Source: Paragyromitra xinjiangensis
Taxonomy: Eukaryota; Ascomycota; Pezizomycetes; Pezizales; Discinaceae
Length of the DNA: 64,000 nucleotides
Assembly: GCA_038503065.1 (NCBI GenBank)
Contig: JBCAMK010000007.1
Location: 2,108,001-2,172,000, forward strand
Direction: 5' to 3'
Shown here piece by piece: positions 50,311 to 61,474 of this stretch (its first letter is position 1; every line of letters starts with the position of its first letter). The notes under the pieces are model-generated. The model saw only the letters and a list, made by a program, of their open reading frames with translations. It did no database searches and had not been told where the DNA came from. The position numbers and the translations under genes were made by a program.

Positions 50311-50324
50311 GCTGCCTAAGCGAT

Positions 50325-52809
50325 AAGTGATACGTGAATTTCTCCAAATTCTATAGGGGTGAAAACATCAGCAAGAATGTAGGTAGAATAAACATACTTT
50401 CTATCACTTAACATTAATATAATCTATGGTGAGGTAAGTGAGAACCACTGTATAATAATTTGATCGTCACAATCAACAAATATAGCTCTGATGCCTTAAT
50501 TAACCCCGCCCTGGCGACCGAATGAGCTAAAACAAAGAGCCACACCTGAAAAAAATTATTATCTCTAAATAGATGAGGTACCTAGGCTCAATCACCGTTG
50601 TTGCAGCAGATACTAATGAAATAAACCTCCAAGCCCTATGCCGCCAGCAAGTAATGTAGTTGCCAACGAATGTTATGATCATGACCACTATTTCACCTCC
50701 ATCAGTCCTTCCATCTTTCCATCTCGATTACTTGTTATTAAGTCGGAATAGTCCGGTTGGCGAATATGAAACTACCAAAAGCTTGACATTGGTCCCCTAC
50801 ACTTTCCCTGTTCCTTCCTCCACAGCAGTGGTACAGGCAGCACAACGTGTCTTTATCCGTTCGTGACGGAGGGGGCTTTTGTGCAAAGGCGCAAGATAGC
50901 AGCTAAGTGTATATCTTTCTTTGTAAGACGATGTGTGTCCGCAGAGGGTGTGGGTAATGATAAATGTAACGCACATTTTGAGATTTACAGCAGAGTAAGG
51001 ATGTGTATCGAACTAGCAGATAGTCTGAGCAGATGGGTTAGTTGAGCAAGGAAAGATAGATCAAATATAAACAGGGGTAGAGTTCTATTATACTCTTTAT
51101 TTGAAATACAAGTTGCGCACAACAATGAAATCACAAATCTACGAAAGTTTGTTTTATGCACTGAGGGCGCGTCTTGGATGGCCAGGGATCAAGACTGCAT
51201 GCAGTTTTTCAACATGCACCTTCCGTGCTTTAACTTGAAGATTCTCATCTATAGGGGGGAATATTCACTCCAAGTGTCGACTTATACTTCTAAGAGCATT
51301 GCCTTGTAACCCTATCCGGATTCTCGTGGTCGGGAGAGAAAAATCTAAAATGCCTAGGCCTTATAATTAAGGAGCACAGATTATGCCATTCGGAATCGAC
51401 CCATGCCCTAAGCTACCAAAAATACCCTTAAAAAACCTGGTCCTCAAACCAATGGATGTTCAAGTTATGGACGGAGCGAAATCGAATTGATGGCTTTTGG
51501 CTTAGAATTTGAACGAAAAAGAGACAAAAGAAAAAAAACACGAAATTTCTGCAGCCTTGCTAAAACATCGTATCCAACAGGCATATAAACCTTGGTGACG
51601 TCACCTCTCATCAGTATATCTCTAGAACTTTATATCGAGTAGCGGCTGCTCTAATAATATTTCTCTTAAGCAATTTAATATAGTTGGGCTGCAGTTACTG
51701 CTAATAATTAAAGACTCGGCACGTCGACCCAAAAATAGATTCAGGTACAGTGACTAATAATACTGCAGGCGAACAGCACTTTGATAACGATAAACATCAA
51801 CCTCCTTGTATCGCGCAGGGATAGGCGATGCGAGCCATCGGTGGTGAACATTAGCCAAAAACACTTCAACGCTTCAGATTGGATACCGAGATCGAAGAAG
51901 CACGATCATGATCATGCAAAAGAGATTTCCCCCTAAAGAGGAAACGCTCACTTGGCCACCTATGTTTTATTGAGAACCTAGATACGATGTATCCCTTGCC
52001 AGCAGCTGCTCGTGACACAAAATGATCACGGCAGCTCACTCGGTACCGGTGTTGTTATTGTAATGACGACATACCATCAGTCAATCTGCATCCTATAATC
52101 ACAAAATCTAGAGGTCTAGCCGATCTCATCATGATCATCCCAAAACGCTTAGGCTTTTTCTTCCTATGGTTCGAGCTCGCCGAACGAAGACGCAAATAAA
52201 CTTGATGACCATAATCTTATAAGTACGAACAAGATACTACACACTTCCCAGAACACTACAATTGCAAACGTTGAGGATCAAATTGAAAATTGGAGGGTTC
52301 ACGTTTGACTCTCTTGAGAATTGATTTCCCCTTTTCCTATTCCCAATCAGCGTCGCCATCAAAAAGGTAGGAATTCTCGATTCCAAACGTGGCCATGCCT
52401 ACCTCTGTCCCAGTGAAACGGTAGCCCTTTCTCAAGATATGATCAAATGTGAACCTCCCCTCCCCTGAATAAACTTGTCCTGCAATTGATGCCAAGTGAC
52501 TTCTCAGGTAGTGGAATTCTTGAAGCCTCGGTGGGATTCCTTTCTACCCTTTAGTCTTTCTAGACACTATTTAGTCACCCATACAATAAAGGATTAATAA
52601 GATGAGATATAATAGACAAGAAGAAGCAGCGAAAAGGAGGGGATGACGAGGCTTTGAAACGGATCTCCTGCATACAAGATTGGACATAGTGATGATTGCC
52701 TACTAGCTGTCGAGTGATCGGAATTTGGGGGAAGATCCCATGCCAAGCCTCGCTTTCCCCTCCTCCCACCACTCTATCATTGTGAATATCAAGAGGAATC
52801 TCACACAAT
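50325..52809. other. gene-poor stretch
   Basis: About 2.5 kb of AT-rich sequence with no supported frame longer than about 70 codons. Confidence 0.4.
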
Positions 52810-53061
52810 CTACCCCCGCTCAGCGCTTCCAGATGATTCCCCAGCTTTCGCATCGTCGATGCCGGCCATCCACTCCATAACTTGATGATATTTTTTCTCT
52901 TTATCCCGCATATAGCAGGTAGGGCAGACCGTATCTGCTGTGACTTGTTCGGTGTTTTCGCCCGTTGCAGGGTGTGGGTTGGCTTTGCACCTAGAGTCCG
53001 TCGCTGTTCTTGTTTGGAACTTATGGTTGCAGTGATACGTCGTTGTGGTGTAACGGCACAT
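52810..53061 (-). CDS. small Cys/His protein of the MC-x6-[YF]-x-C-x-H family (83 aa)
   Basis: The ATG at 53061 is chosen because it places MC at the N-terminus as in the other members; an upstream GTG at 53073 would add four residues. It begins MCRYTTTTYHCNH, has a single Cys about a dozen residues later, then CPTC, a charged helix (RDKEKKYHQV) and the shared motif MEWMAGI. The C-terminus is a short Ser/Gly/Glu tail. Probably zinc-binding; function unknown. Confidence 0.7.
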   Translation of the reverse strand: MCRYTTTTYHCNHKFQTRTATDSRCKANPHPATGENTEQVTADTVCPTCYMRDKEKKYHQVMEWMAGIDDAKAGESSGSAERG

Positions 53062-54512
53062 TGTGTTTAGCACTCGTTGGGGCTGGGAATTTGTTTGACG
53101 AGATGTTTCGTTGCACTACTTGTGATTTTGAATTGCGCGCTGTGCTTTCCGTGATAACGCGTTTTCGCTCTTGGGCCGTAAACTATTCACAAGAGGAGTA
53201 TTCTCGTATAGTAGATGGAGAACGGGGGTTTGTCTAGAATCGTGCTGATAAACAGAGAGCCAGAAGTTACGGATATTTATACTCCACCGACCAGGATACC
53301 TAAGATCATCGTGTCAAAACTAAACCTCTTCCATCCTTGCTGAACAGCTTAGACAGTTGGCAACGGACACCGGTCTAGCTGGATACGTTACAATAGCCCA
53401 TGGCATAGCAAAGGGTATCATCGTGAACGAGGCACGGAAAAGAAGGGTGGGAATTTCGACATGTCACTAAATAACTCCGGTTCGATATATTGCCCCCGCC
53501 TCCTCGGAGGGGAAACTTAGTTATAAGCCTATTAGGGACCGTGAAATCAGATCTATAAGTTTCAAGAATAGTTCGATCTTGATCGTGTTGGTCCCAACAA
53601 CACGTCTACCGACACATGGTTATTTTTCTTTTCGGGAGGGGCCAGTCGTGGTCATTGGGTCTTTGATGCTGCTGTGAGATAATCCTTGTAAGGCCTAGGC
53701 ACAGCTACACATACAGCAATGCAGCCTGGAATAAAAACAAAAATTCGCCAAATAAACAACTCTTGCCCCCATGGAACCATGGACCACGTGAACCGGACCG
53801 GGTTATCGTGGCAATTAAGCTGAATTCTAGGAAACCACGACCAGCGTCCACCGGACATATTTCCACTCGGGCGGACGGACGGAAACTCTCAGTGAAATTT
53901 TTCACGGGAGGTCGCACCCGGAGCCGGTTTCACGAGGAGTTATAGTGATCGGTTTGTGTTTAATGGTCGCGGAAAACGTTTTCGTGAAAGCAAGAATTCT
54001 GATTCGAGCAGCGTCCTATCAAACGTTATCACCGTTTGCGATGGATCACTTCCGAGGCTGTTCCTGAGCCTCAAGGCTCTCTCGACTGAAGAGGGATTCT
54101 TGCTGCAGCAGATGTCATCATGCCTAAGTGCAGTTTCTGTCATATTCGTGCTCTGGCTGTCTTTGAATGGACCATACCATGGTAACCCCACTGTGTAGGG
54201 CTAGGGTTGTATCGGCGATCTGGATCTCGAGATCTCGAGGCTTATCTTATCGATAAGCGAGGGCTGAGCGGGGGAGAACCCTAACCCAGCAGCCACCATC
54301 TCGTCTCGTCCGACCAACATTTTGACTTCTTCATGCCATCCTCAACATACATTCTCCTCTGCCCCATTTTGTACATTCATGCGGGCCCAGGGGGCAGATG
54401 ACACCTGCCAGCTGTCAACGTCTCGTTCCGCAATTGATCCTCGCTCATCATTGTCTCCCCACCGTTCTGAAGTTAATATTCCCCAGCTGTTCAACTTCAA
54501 CATAGTATCAAG
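53062..54512. other. intergenic, upstream of the P450
   Basis: No gene supported. Ends with the P450 promoter and a CT-rich leader (54290-54480). Confidence 0.4.
54241..54257. promoter_or_regulatory. clustered GATA motifs upstream of the P450
   Basis: CTTATC at 54241-54246 is followed by the perfect palindrome CTTATCGATAAG at 54246-54257, giving three GATA-type cores about 260 bp before the P450 start codon. Fungal GATA factors (AreA/NIT2 type) bind paired GATA sites. Regulation here is inference. Confidence 0.3.
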
Positions 54513-56178
54513 ATGCTTACGACAGTGATAATTGCTTTTCTCCCTATCCTTTATGCCTTGCTTGTGATTCACGAATACCTCAGCTCTCCCCTTCGCAATG
54601 TCCCCTCTGCACACCCAACTGCCCCTTTCTCCCGTTTCTGGATCGTCTCCAAGAAGCTTAGAGACCAACGCAATCGTTCAGTTCACGAGGCACATCTAAA
54701 GTATGGCCCTGTCATCCGCCTCGGCCCCTCAGAAGTCTCCATAAATGATCCTGCGCTCGTGAAAGCCGTTTATTCAACCGGGAGCGGGTTTGATAAACCA
54801 GCATGGTATAATATCTTCACAAACTACGGGTTCGGCTCCTTTCTTTTCTTTTTCTCTCTACGAGGAGGCTATTTGGGTTTGGCAGATACTTATGAATCCA
54901 TCATACGTAGATCACAGCCTATGTTCTCTCTGCTCCATGGTAAGCCACATGCGCAGAGAAGAAGGATGTTGTCCAATATCTACTCCAATTCTTTCATTTC
55001 AAATTCAGCAGCCCTAGCTGCGACAACTCAGAAGTTTTTGGAATTGCACTTAATCCCGATGCTGTCATCGGAACATACGCATGAGGTGCATGATCTTTAC
55101 AACGCATTAGCGATGGATTTTGTATCAGCCTATTTGTTCACACCACGCCACTCGACCCGTTTTCTCGAAAATGAACAGGGAAGACGTCATTTTTTGGTGA
55201 ACCTTTATCAATCTCGGCGAAAATATTTCGCGTGGAATAGCGAGCTGCCCGCGCTCGTATGGCTTGTTGAGAAAATCACCTTTGGCTATTACCGTATTGT
55301 CCCGGGATGGGTAGACGATGTGAACACTGAAATTGAAGACTGGAATATGAGAATGTGTGAGGCTTGCGAGAATGATATTGCGGAAGGCAAAGCAGATGAA
55401 GAAGACTGTGTATATTATCGTCTTCGTAAAAACGGAGCCCTTTCGCAAAAAGAAGCAGCAAGTGAGATTTTAGATCACATCGGTTAGTCATCTGAACTCT
55501 CTGCTCTCAATTAGCGAAGCTGACATTCCTTAGGTGCTGGGCACGAAACGACTGGCGTAGCGCTGACATACATAACGTACCATCTGTCCGTTTCGACTCA
55601 CTATCAAGCTCTTCTGCGTGCCGAACTCGCTTCGATTGATGCATCAGCAACATTCAAGCAAGTTGACTCGCTCCCACTCCTCAATGCCATCATACTTGAA
55701 ACCCTTCGCCTTAACTCCCCCATCCCTGGTTCTCAGCCTCGAATTACTCCAAAAGTCGGATGCATGCTTGGTGGATACCAAATCCCAGGAGGCGTGACGG
55801 TCGCGGCACAAGCTTGGAGTCTCCATCGCGCATTCTGGTCTGACCCAGAAGCGTGGCGGCCAGAAAGATGGCTGGAGGGTTCTGCGGATAAAGATGAAGG
55901 TGAGAAGTGGCTTTGGATGTTTGGGAGTGGAGGGAGAGGGTGCGTCGGTAAGTGGCTGGCAATTTATGAGATGAAGATGACGCTTGCCGCGATCTATTCA
56001 AGATTTGAGACTACGATTGTGGATGATGATGGGATTGAGATGGACGATCGGTTAGTATTTCTTTTTTTTTCCTTCCTATTTTCCCTTGCGGTGAAGCGAG
56101 GTTGATAAGGGTGTATGTGGCAGGTATACGACTGGACCGGTATCGAACCGACTGCTTGTGAGGTTCCACAAGTTATGA
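54513..56178 (+). CDS. microsomal cytochrome P450 monooxygenase
   Basis: Four exons, 54513-54829, 54911-55482, 55534-56050 and 56124-56178, give 486 residues. An N-terminal membrane anchor (MLTTVIIAFLPILYALLVI) is followed by the P450 fold. The I-helix oxygen-binding motif is GAGHETT (297-303), the K-helix ETLR (352-355), the PERW segment is intact, and the haem loop FGSGGRGCVG (426-435) has ligand Cys433. The first intron (81 bp) is in frame and free of stops. It is called an intron because it removes a poorly conserved insert between NYG and MFSLLHGKPHAQRRR, which are contiguous in relatives. Substrate and CYP family are not assigned; no secondary-metabolite backbone gene is in the window. 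Confidence 0.9.
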
Positions 56179-56787
56179 GTAACGTGCGTGGATATGATTA
56201 GATGTCTCCGGCGTTAATGATTGTGTCGTTATAGCTTGATCTTCACTTGTACTTCATGATTCATGATACATGATAGTGTACTTCGGTGATACATTCTTTT
56301 CATGCACTTACGGGTGCTCCCTTTGTGTGCTTCTAGAAAACGAATAGGAACATACTTGAACTTTCGCTTTTATCTATCTCGCTCTCGTCCTAAACCATTT
56401 ATCCAGACGGCAAACGCACTCCATCTTGCAGAATCCGAAAGTTACGATGCCCTTTATCTATCTATCGGATCAAAACAGCAGCACAAATCGGGTGACGTAA
56501 TTCAACGGGAGAAAGCATATTCGATAGATTCAATGGTCATGAAGACAACTTCAAATATTCTCCCGTTGACGAGATCCTCAGAGCCTTACAGGATCGTTAG
56601 AGCTGCGAACGATAATCATAACATCCGAGATCTGCTTGAAGTAGACTCTCCCTTCGCTAACACCATCCCATCGGCAACCCTTTGCAATCACTTCCGCCGC
56701 CCAAGCTGCCTGATAGCAATATACCCTCTTCCCATCTCTCCGCAGATAGCGACAGAAACAGATCCAGTTATAGCCAGCTTCGTGCAA
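56179..56787. other. P450 3' flank, nothing recognised
   Basis: Contains overlapping short frames on both strands with no recognisable composition. Confidence 0.4.
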
Positions 56788-57129
56788 TTATTCGAGCTGT
56801 AAGAATCTCTCTGGATATAGGGTGCTTCTGAGCAGTTCGGCGGCAACAAGAATGTCGGAGGATGGTGGAGAGTCGGTTTTTGTTTCGCATTGATGACTAC
56901 CGCCGTAGTAGCCGTTGGCAAGGCTGCCTTTGAAAAGAACAGGAGTAGCTCTATGTGCGCGTAAAGATCGGACGTACCCGATTCCTTTGAAGTGGCCGAT
57001 GGTGGGGAGGCGGACAATGAGGAGACAGAAAGCCAAGAAAAGGAAGATGACACCGATGGTAGCAGTGGATATGTAAATTGGTAGGAAAGCAAGGTAACAA
57101 GATGCTACGAGAGCTTTATAAGCTCTCAT
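56788..57129 (-). CDS. possible small membrane protein (113 aa)
   Basis: Frame from an ATG at 57129. The first 42 residues are strongly hydrophobic (ASCYLAFLPIYISTATIGV, then IFLFLAFCLLIVRL), consistent with one or two membrane spans or a signal peptide plus a span. A basic loop (RSLRAHRA) and a soluble tail follow. It overlaps other open frames in a compositionally biased region, so it may not be a gene. Not recognised. Confidence 0.3.
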   Translation of the reverse strand: MRAYKALVASCYLAFLPIYISTATIGVIFLFLAFCLLIVRLPTIGHFKGIGYVRSLRAHRATPVLFKGSLANGYYGGSHQCETKTDSPPSSDILVAAELLRSTLYPERFLQLE

Positions 57130-59376
57130 CTTAGGTTGAATGCTAGTGTCTAGGATAATTATATACTCTAATTAAAGTTCTGTAGAGTTGAGGTAGTGAT
57201 GGTGGTGAGTAAGTATGATGGGTTATTTTGCAATGAAGGTCTAAATTCTGCATTTTCTTAGTTTCTCTGCAGATTTGAGACCAACCGCTAGGGCAGAAGT
57301 CTGGTCAAGGGGGCTCAGATTCTTTTTTCTTCTAACTTAAGCCATATATCATGATCGAGATACCACATATGAAGAACGAACATACATTTTTAGACACTTG
57401 TAAAGTGTCCAATTTTTTTTCCTCTCAAAATCCCTCCGTATGATGTTCTTAAGTACGCCCAATCCTATCGTGCATATATTCTCGTCAAAATATGATTCTT
57501 AATTTACCACGTTTCATTCTAGAAGACGGACTGGGCAAAAAAGCCTTGTCAAAGTTAGGAGAACTAAGGTGGTGATTCAAGATAAGTGAGTATAATAGGT
57601 CAATCTAAGACTATAGCTATACAGCTTGAAATATGATTGTTTTATAATTAGCTATTGCGGCTTCTAGAAATGAAACATCCCCCAAGCACTAGCTGCAAAG
57701 ACTACATGTAATATCTTTTGTATTTTCATATATCCCAACTACTTGAATCTCCAACTTCTAGCTCACTCTACTCAACACTTAAGACTAATAAGAAAACAAC
57801 CTTTAACCTTTATTCCTAACACTACGCATATATAGACTCGTTTACCTCCTATCAAAATCTATTAGGTGGAACACAATTTGCTACAGTAGCAGCTCATATA
57901 TTTCCGCCACGCATGAATCCCCATACCCTACGAACACAATTGCAAACAATTTACTTGTCTCGCTACTATCGGAGGGTGTAAACACACTTTATGTGACAAT
58001 TTTGTTACCGCACAGACCCCTTAAAGAGAGGTAGGAAAGTTGATGAATCTTTTCACCTTGTCTTGGGCTTGGAGGATGAATCTAGGCTTAAGTTCGTACC
58101 TGGATCCGCCCCATGCGACCTCGGCACCAACCCTTAGCCGATGCTTCACCCTATTATTAACTCGCTTTAGAACTTAATACTTATCAGTCCAAAATTCACT
58201 AATAGTCGGCATAATTTGATCTTAGATTAGCTAGCTGGTGTTGCGAGTCCCGAGATCAAGTCAGACTTCGAATTTCTCGGTCAGCACATCCCCTTTCAAA
58301 TAATCCGGAGACCAACCAAAAATTCAAGCGATTCAAGTCTGAAGTGAATGGTAGGTAGCCCAAACCTATAAACTTCGAGTTAGCATCATGCGATCTTGTA
58401 TTTGCTGTGATTGACGCTTGTCCGAATAGCGTCACCTGGTCTGTTCACTTTGACCCACTGCTCTTTTGTCTATCGCCCGGGTCTCCCCATGCCGACCGTT
58501 ACTTTTACCCTAAGGGTTCTTGTGTCGATGTTCTTTCATCGGAGGCCCGGGGAGGGGCAACAACTGGAATGATATTTGTGGCGGGAGATTTCGGTTCGGA
58601 GCTTGACATCCACTATTCTCGGGAACTTAATGATACCCACACACCTGTCTCCAACGTCCGGGCCACGAGGCTAGAATAAGTCATCGGGTTTTTGAGAGCA
58701 TGTCCCTAAGGTTGTTGCCCTCCATTGCATCTACATTATACATGAGTTAAACTTTAATAAATCAAAATTGCTCGTTTGTATGTGGTTGAACGGCGATAGT
58801 TAAATTGCACTAGCTTGGGTTTCTTATTACGAGGGACTATCCCTTAAGATGTAGCCAGCTTTAAAGACCCTGCAATACGTCGAGTAGCCCATTAGTCACA
58901 TAGTATTTATTAAACACGTTATCCCAAGACATCTCCATGCACCTATAATTTATAGTACTTTGAAAAAATATTACATAACTATACTATAGGCCAGGCGGTA
59001 CCGGTTGGTATGATTTTTTCAAACAACGCAATAATTATAAGGACTCTTCGCGCGCACGTACTATTGACTTAACCACCAATCTCTACAGCTAAAAAAGCCG
59101 AGCAAAAATGTGGGCCATCAAATATATGTTTTAATACTTTCTTTTTCACGCGACCCTAACCTCCAACGATCGTGAGCTTGACATTAAATCATAAGTCTGG
59201 GAGTCTACCCCAATTCTATCCTCAACACGGAATCAAGACACTATATATTCGAACAGATTCCATACCACATATCTAGTTTCTACTTCATAACCACATCACT
59301 CTACTTCCCACAAGTCCGATACCAAAAAAAATCACACACCAGACAACTAACTTCGCTCGTTAGAAAAAAACGCGCG
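57130..59376. other. intergenic, about 2.2 kb
   Basis: Mostly AT-rich. 58020-58680 is less AT-rich and includes an open frame at 58407-58679 (plus) without recognisable motifs; it could be an old element remnant, but no homology is visible. Confidence 0.4.
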
Positions 59377-59547
59377 ATGTGCACCATCACTAAACATCGC
59401 TACAGCTGCGGCCATGAAGTCATCCGATGCAAAAAGACCAGAGCCAGCTGTAATGCTGACCCACTACCCTGGGGCCATCCGGTAATTGTAAGACCTCAGG
59501 CCGTACTAGTCTACTCAGACTGCGCAGACTGCGTCTACGGCCAATAG
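59377..59547 (+). CDS. small Cys/His protein of the MC-x6-[YF]-x-C-x-H family, short form (56 aa)
   Basis: Single exon from the ATG at 59377 to TAG at 59545-59547. It begins MCTITKHRYSCGH, has two further Cys (residues 18 and 25), a Pro/Trp segment (PLPWGHP), and ends SDCADCVYGQ. It therefore keeps the first Cys/His set and the CxxC but stops before the tryptophan motif of the other four members. It may be a C-terminally truncated or divergent member. Confidence 0.6.
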   Translation: MCTITKHRYSCGHEVIRCKKTRASCNADPLPWGHPVIVRPQAVLVYSDCADCVYGQ

Positions 59548-59863
59548 CTCCCACGTCCTTAATTCCCTGGGTTACATAGGCAAAAAAAGAAGATACAGGC
59601 ATCACCTGCGAGGAAGGCTTCCCCTAACCCAAGCTTGAAGTTTCCGCCCGCCATTCGCTTGTATCTACACATGTACACATACGTATACTCATAGCTTCAT
59701 GTTATGGTTTTTAGATAAAGTTATATAATAAACTTCCAGGTATAAACCGCATAAATAACTAGTTTCACTTGACTCTGTGATGATCAACTTGTGCAAAAGA
59801 AACCGCATCTTAACCAAATACCTGATAGCCAACTAGTTCCCAGTTTATGACAAGTTCTATCTA

Positions 59864-60325
59864 AGAAGCGAAACGATAACTCAATGGACACAATTGTGGG
59901 AAAATCATCCGAGCAAGGGATCCAGGTACGAGTTAGCACCAGCAAGGAGAAAAGTAACCTGGTTTCCACCACATGAACGAGAAGCGCCAGTCATCCTCAG
60001 CAGATTAAGAACCGAACATATTTGGGTTCACGAATATGCCAAAAGAATCAATAGACAGGAAACGGATGAATGCGAATGCGGCAAAGGCAAACAGGACGTC
60101 AAGCATGTCTTGACAGAGTGCATGTTCAGCATGGATGCAAGGAACGAAGCCGAAGAAAATCTGGGAAGCACGTTGTCAAAAGCAGTACTATTGTACACAA
60201 ACGAGGGAGCAAAATGGGCAGTTGAGATATGGAAGGAGTTTAAGCGAGGTGTTAAAGAAGCAAGAGGGGAAGTAGCAAGAGAAAATGAGGAATGGGGATG
60301 GGGATATGGAGAATTGGAGCATTAA
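59864..60325 (+). pseudogene. C-terminal remnant of LINE ORF2 (RNase H-end region)
   Basis: Open frame entering from the truncated left end of the element and stopping at 60325. It contains WLRTEH-like sequence (SRLRTEHIWVHEY) and the terminal zinc-knuckle-like motif CECGKGKQDVKHVLTEC (C-x-C-x7-H-x4-C). This is typical of the end of Tad/I-clade LINE ORF2 proteins after the RNase H domain. Endonuclease and reverse transcriptase are missing, so it is inactive. Confidence 0.8.
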
Positions 60326-60568
60326 GAATTTGTCATAAAAGAAAATGTAGAGGGCAAGTCGGGTTGAAGAAGAAATGGGGTAGTTGTTTGATGTTTAGGT
60401 TGGTTTTAGTTTGGTTGAATTTTGTTTGTTTTGGGTTTATTTTGATTGTTATTTTAAGTTTTAGTTTTATTTTCATTTTATTTTTTATTTTTATTTTAGT
60501 TTAGGATTAGCGTGTACCGCCATAGCCTAAGGGCTGGATGCGTGAATGAAATATCTATCTATCTATCT
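59864..60568 (+). mobile_element. 5'-truncated Tad-like LINE (705 bp) with 14-bp target-site duplication
   Basis: Bounded by a perfect 14-bp direct repeat ACAAGTTCTATCTA at 59850-59863 and 60569-60582. The 3' end is a T/G-rich UTR, then CCATAGCCTAAGGGCTGG, and an (ATCT)n tail. The left boundary falls inside coding sequence. These are the signatures of target-primed reverse transcription with 5' truncation. A related fragment is at 49896-50310. Confidence 0.9.
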
Positions 60569-60744
60569 ACAAGTTCTATCTATAATAGGGTTAGGGTTAC
60601 TTACCCAATTTTAGTTTTCAGCATGACCCTTTACAACTTGAACCCAAAGTGTTTCCTATTTCCAATATAAATACCCCTCATAGCCCACCCTTAACCCCAA
60701 CATCATCCGGCCAACTAGTCAAAAATAAAAACGCAGTAGATATA

Positions 60745-60948
60745 ATGTGCATCGAAACCCAAACCAACTTTTTCTGTGGGCACTCAACTCAAACCTGGCA
60801 TTATACAGCACTTCAGTGCCGCCTCAATAGACATGCTCCGCTCCCTGTAATGGAATGGAAATCCCAAATATGCCAGAAATGTGAAAGAAAAGAATTTAGG
60901 AAGGATATGGTAGGTATCGTACAGTGGCTTGATAAAGTTCGGCCTTGA
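60745..60948 (+). CDS. small Cys/His protein of the MC-x6-[YF]-x-C-x-H family (67 aa)
   Basis: The ATG at 60745 is chosen over an in-frame one at 60649 because it places MC at the N-terminus as in the relatives. It begins MCIETQTNFFCGH, then has a Cys about 15 residues on, CQKC, a charged helix (ERKEFRKDMV) and the shared motif VQWLDKV. It lies 1.2 kb from the 59.4-kb member, separated by the LINE insertion, so the two may be a local duplicate pair. Function unknown. Confidence 0.7.
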   Translation: MCIETQTNFFCGHSTQTWHYTALQCRLNRHAPLPVMEWKSQICQKCERKEFRKDMVGIVQWLDKVRP

Positions 60949-61474
60949 ACTTTAAACATAACGACACAGAAAGTTGGTTTAAGGCTACTACTATGACGCA
61001 TGCATGCTATGAGGTACCTACTTAAGTACAAATTTATGTTTTGTGTTTGCTTTTTGGCCGTCGAGTGAAGTTTTATACTACCACTAGTCAAGAGAATAAT
61101 TATATATTAGAAGTTACCTTTAGATTTTGGAAATTCTGGCTGTCTTCGAAAAGTTCAGTATCCTTGATACTTCCCCTCAAAAAATAACTAAGATTATGAT
61201 TATATACAGAAAAATGTACCAATCGCTTTTCCCCAGGCCTCCAGCTTTTCTCTCTTCCCCTTACTACCTAGCCCGCAATATTACTTTTCACTTTCCCAAA
61301 ACTCCTATAATCTTTTTTAGATACCAATCCCTTTATTATATTTATCTCTTTTTTTCTAGCTTCCTGTTTCTTGCTATCATCTCCGTCACTGTACATCACT
61401 CGAAACACACCACACTCAAAGTTAAATGTAAGCTCTCAGTAGCTGGATATATCTTGCCATCAGCATACTAGCAA
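60949..61474. other. intergenic, nothing recognised
   Basis: AT-rich. 61220-61400 is pyrimidine-rich on the plus strand. Confidence 0.4.

Noticed and set aside
58407..58679. 90-codon plus-strand frame
   Set aside because: No motif, no ATG context or neighbouring exons; an element remnant could not be demonstrated.
60583..60600. Telomere-like TTAGGG units beside the LINE, also near 63571
   Set aside because: Only about two units each; too short to call an interstitial telomere.
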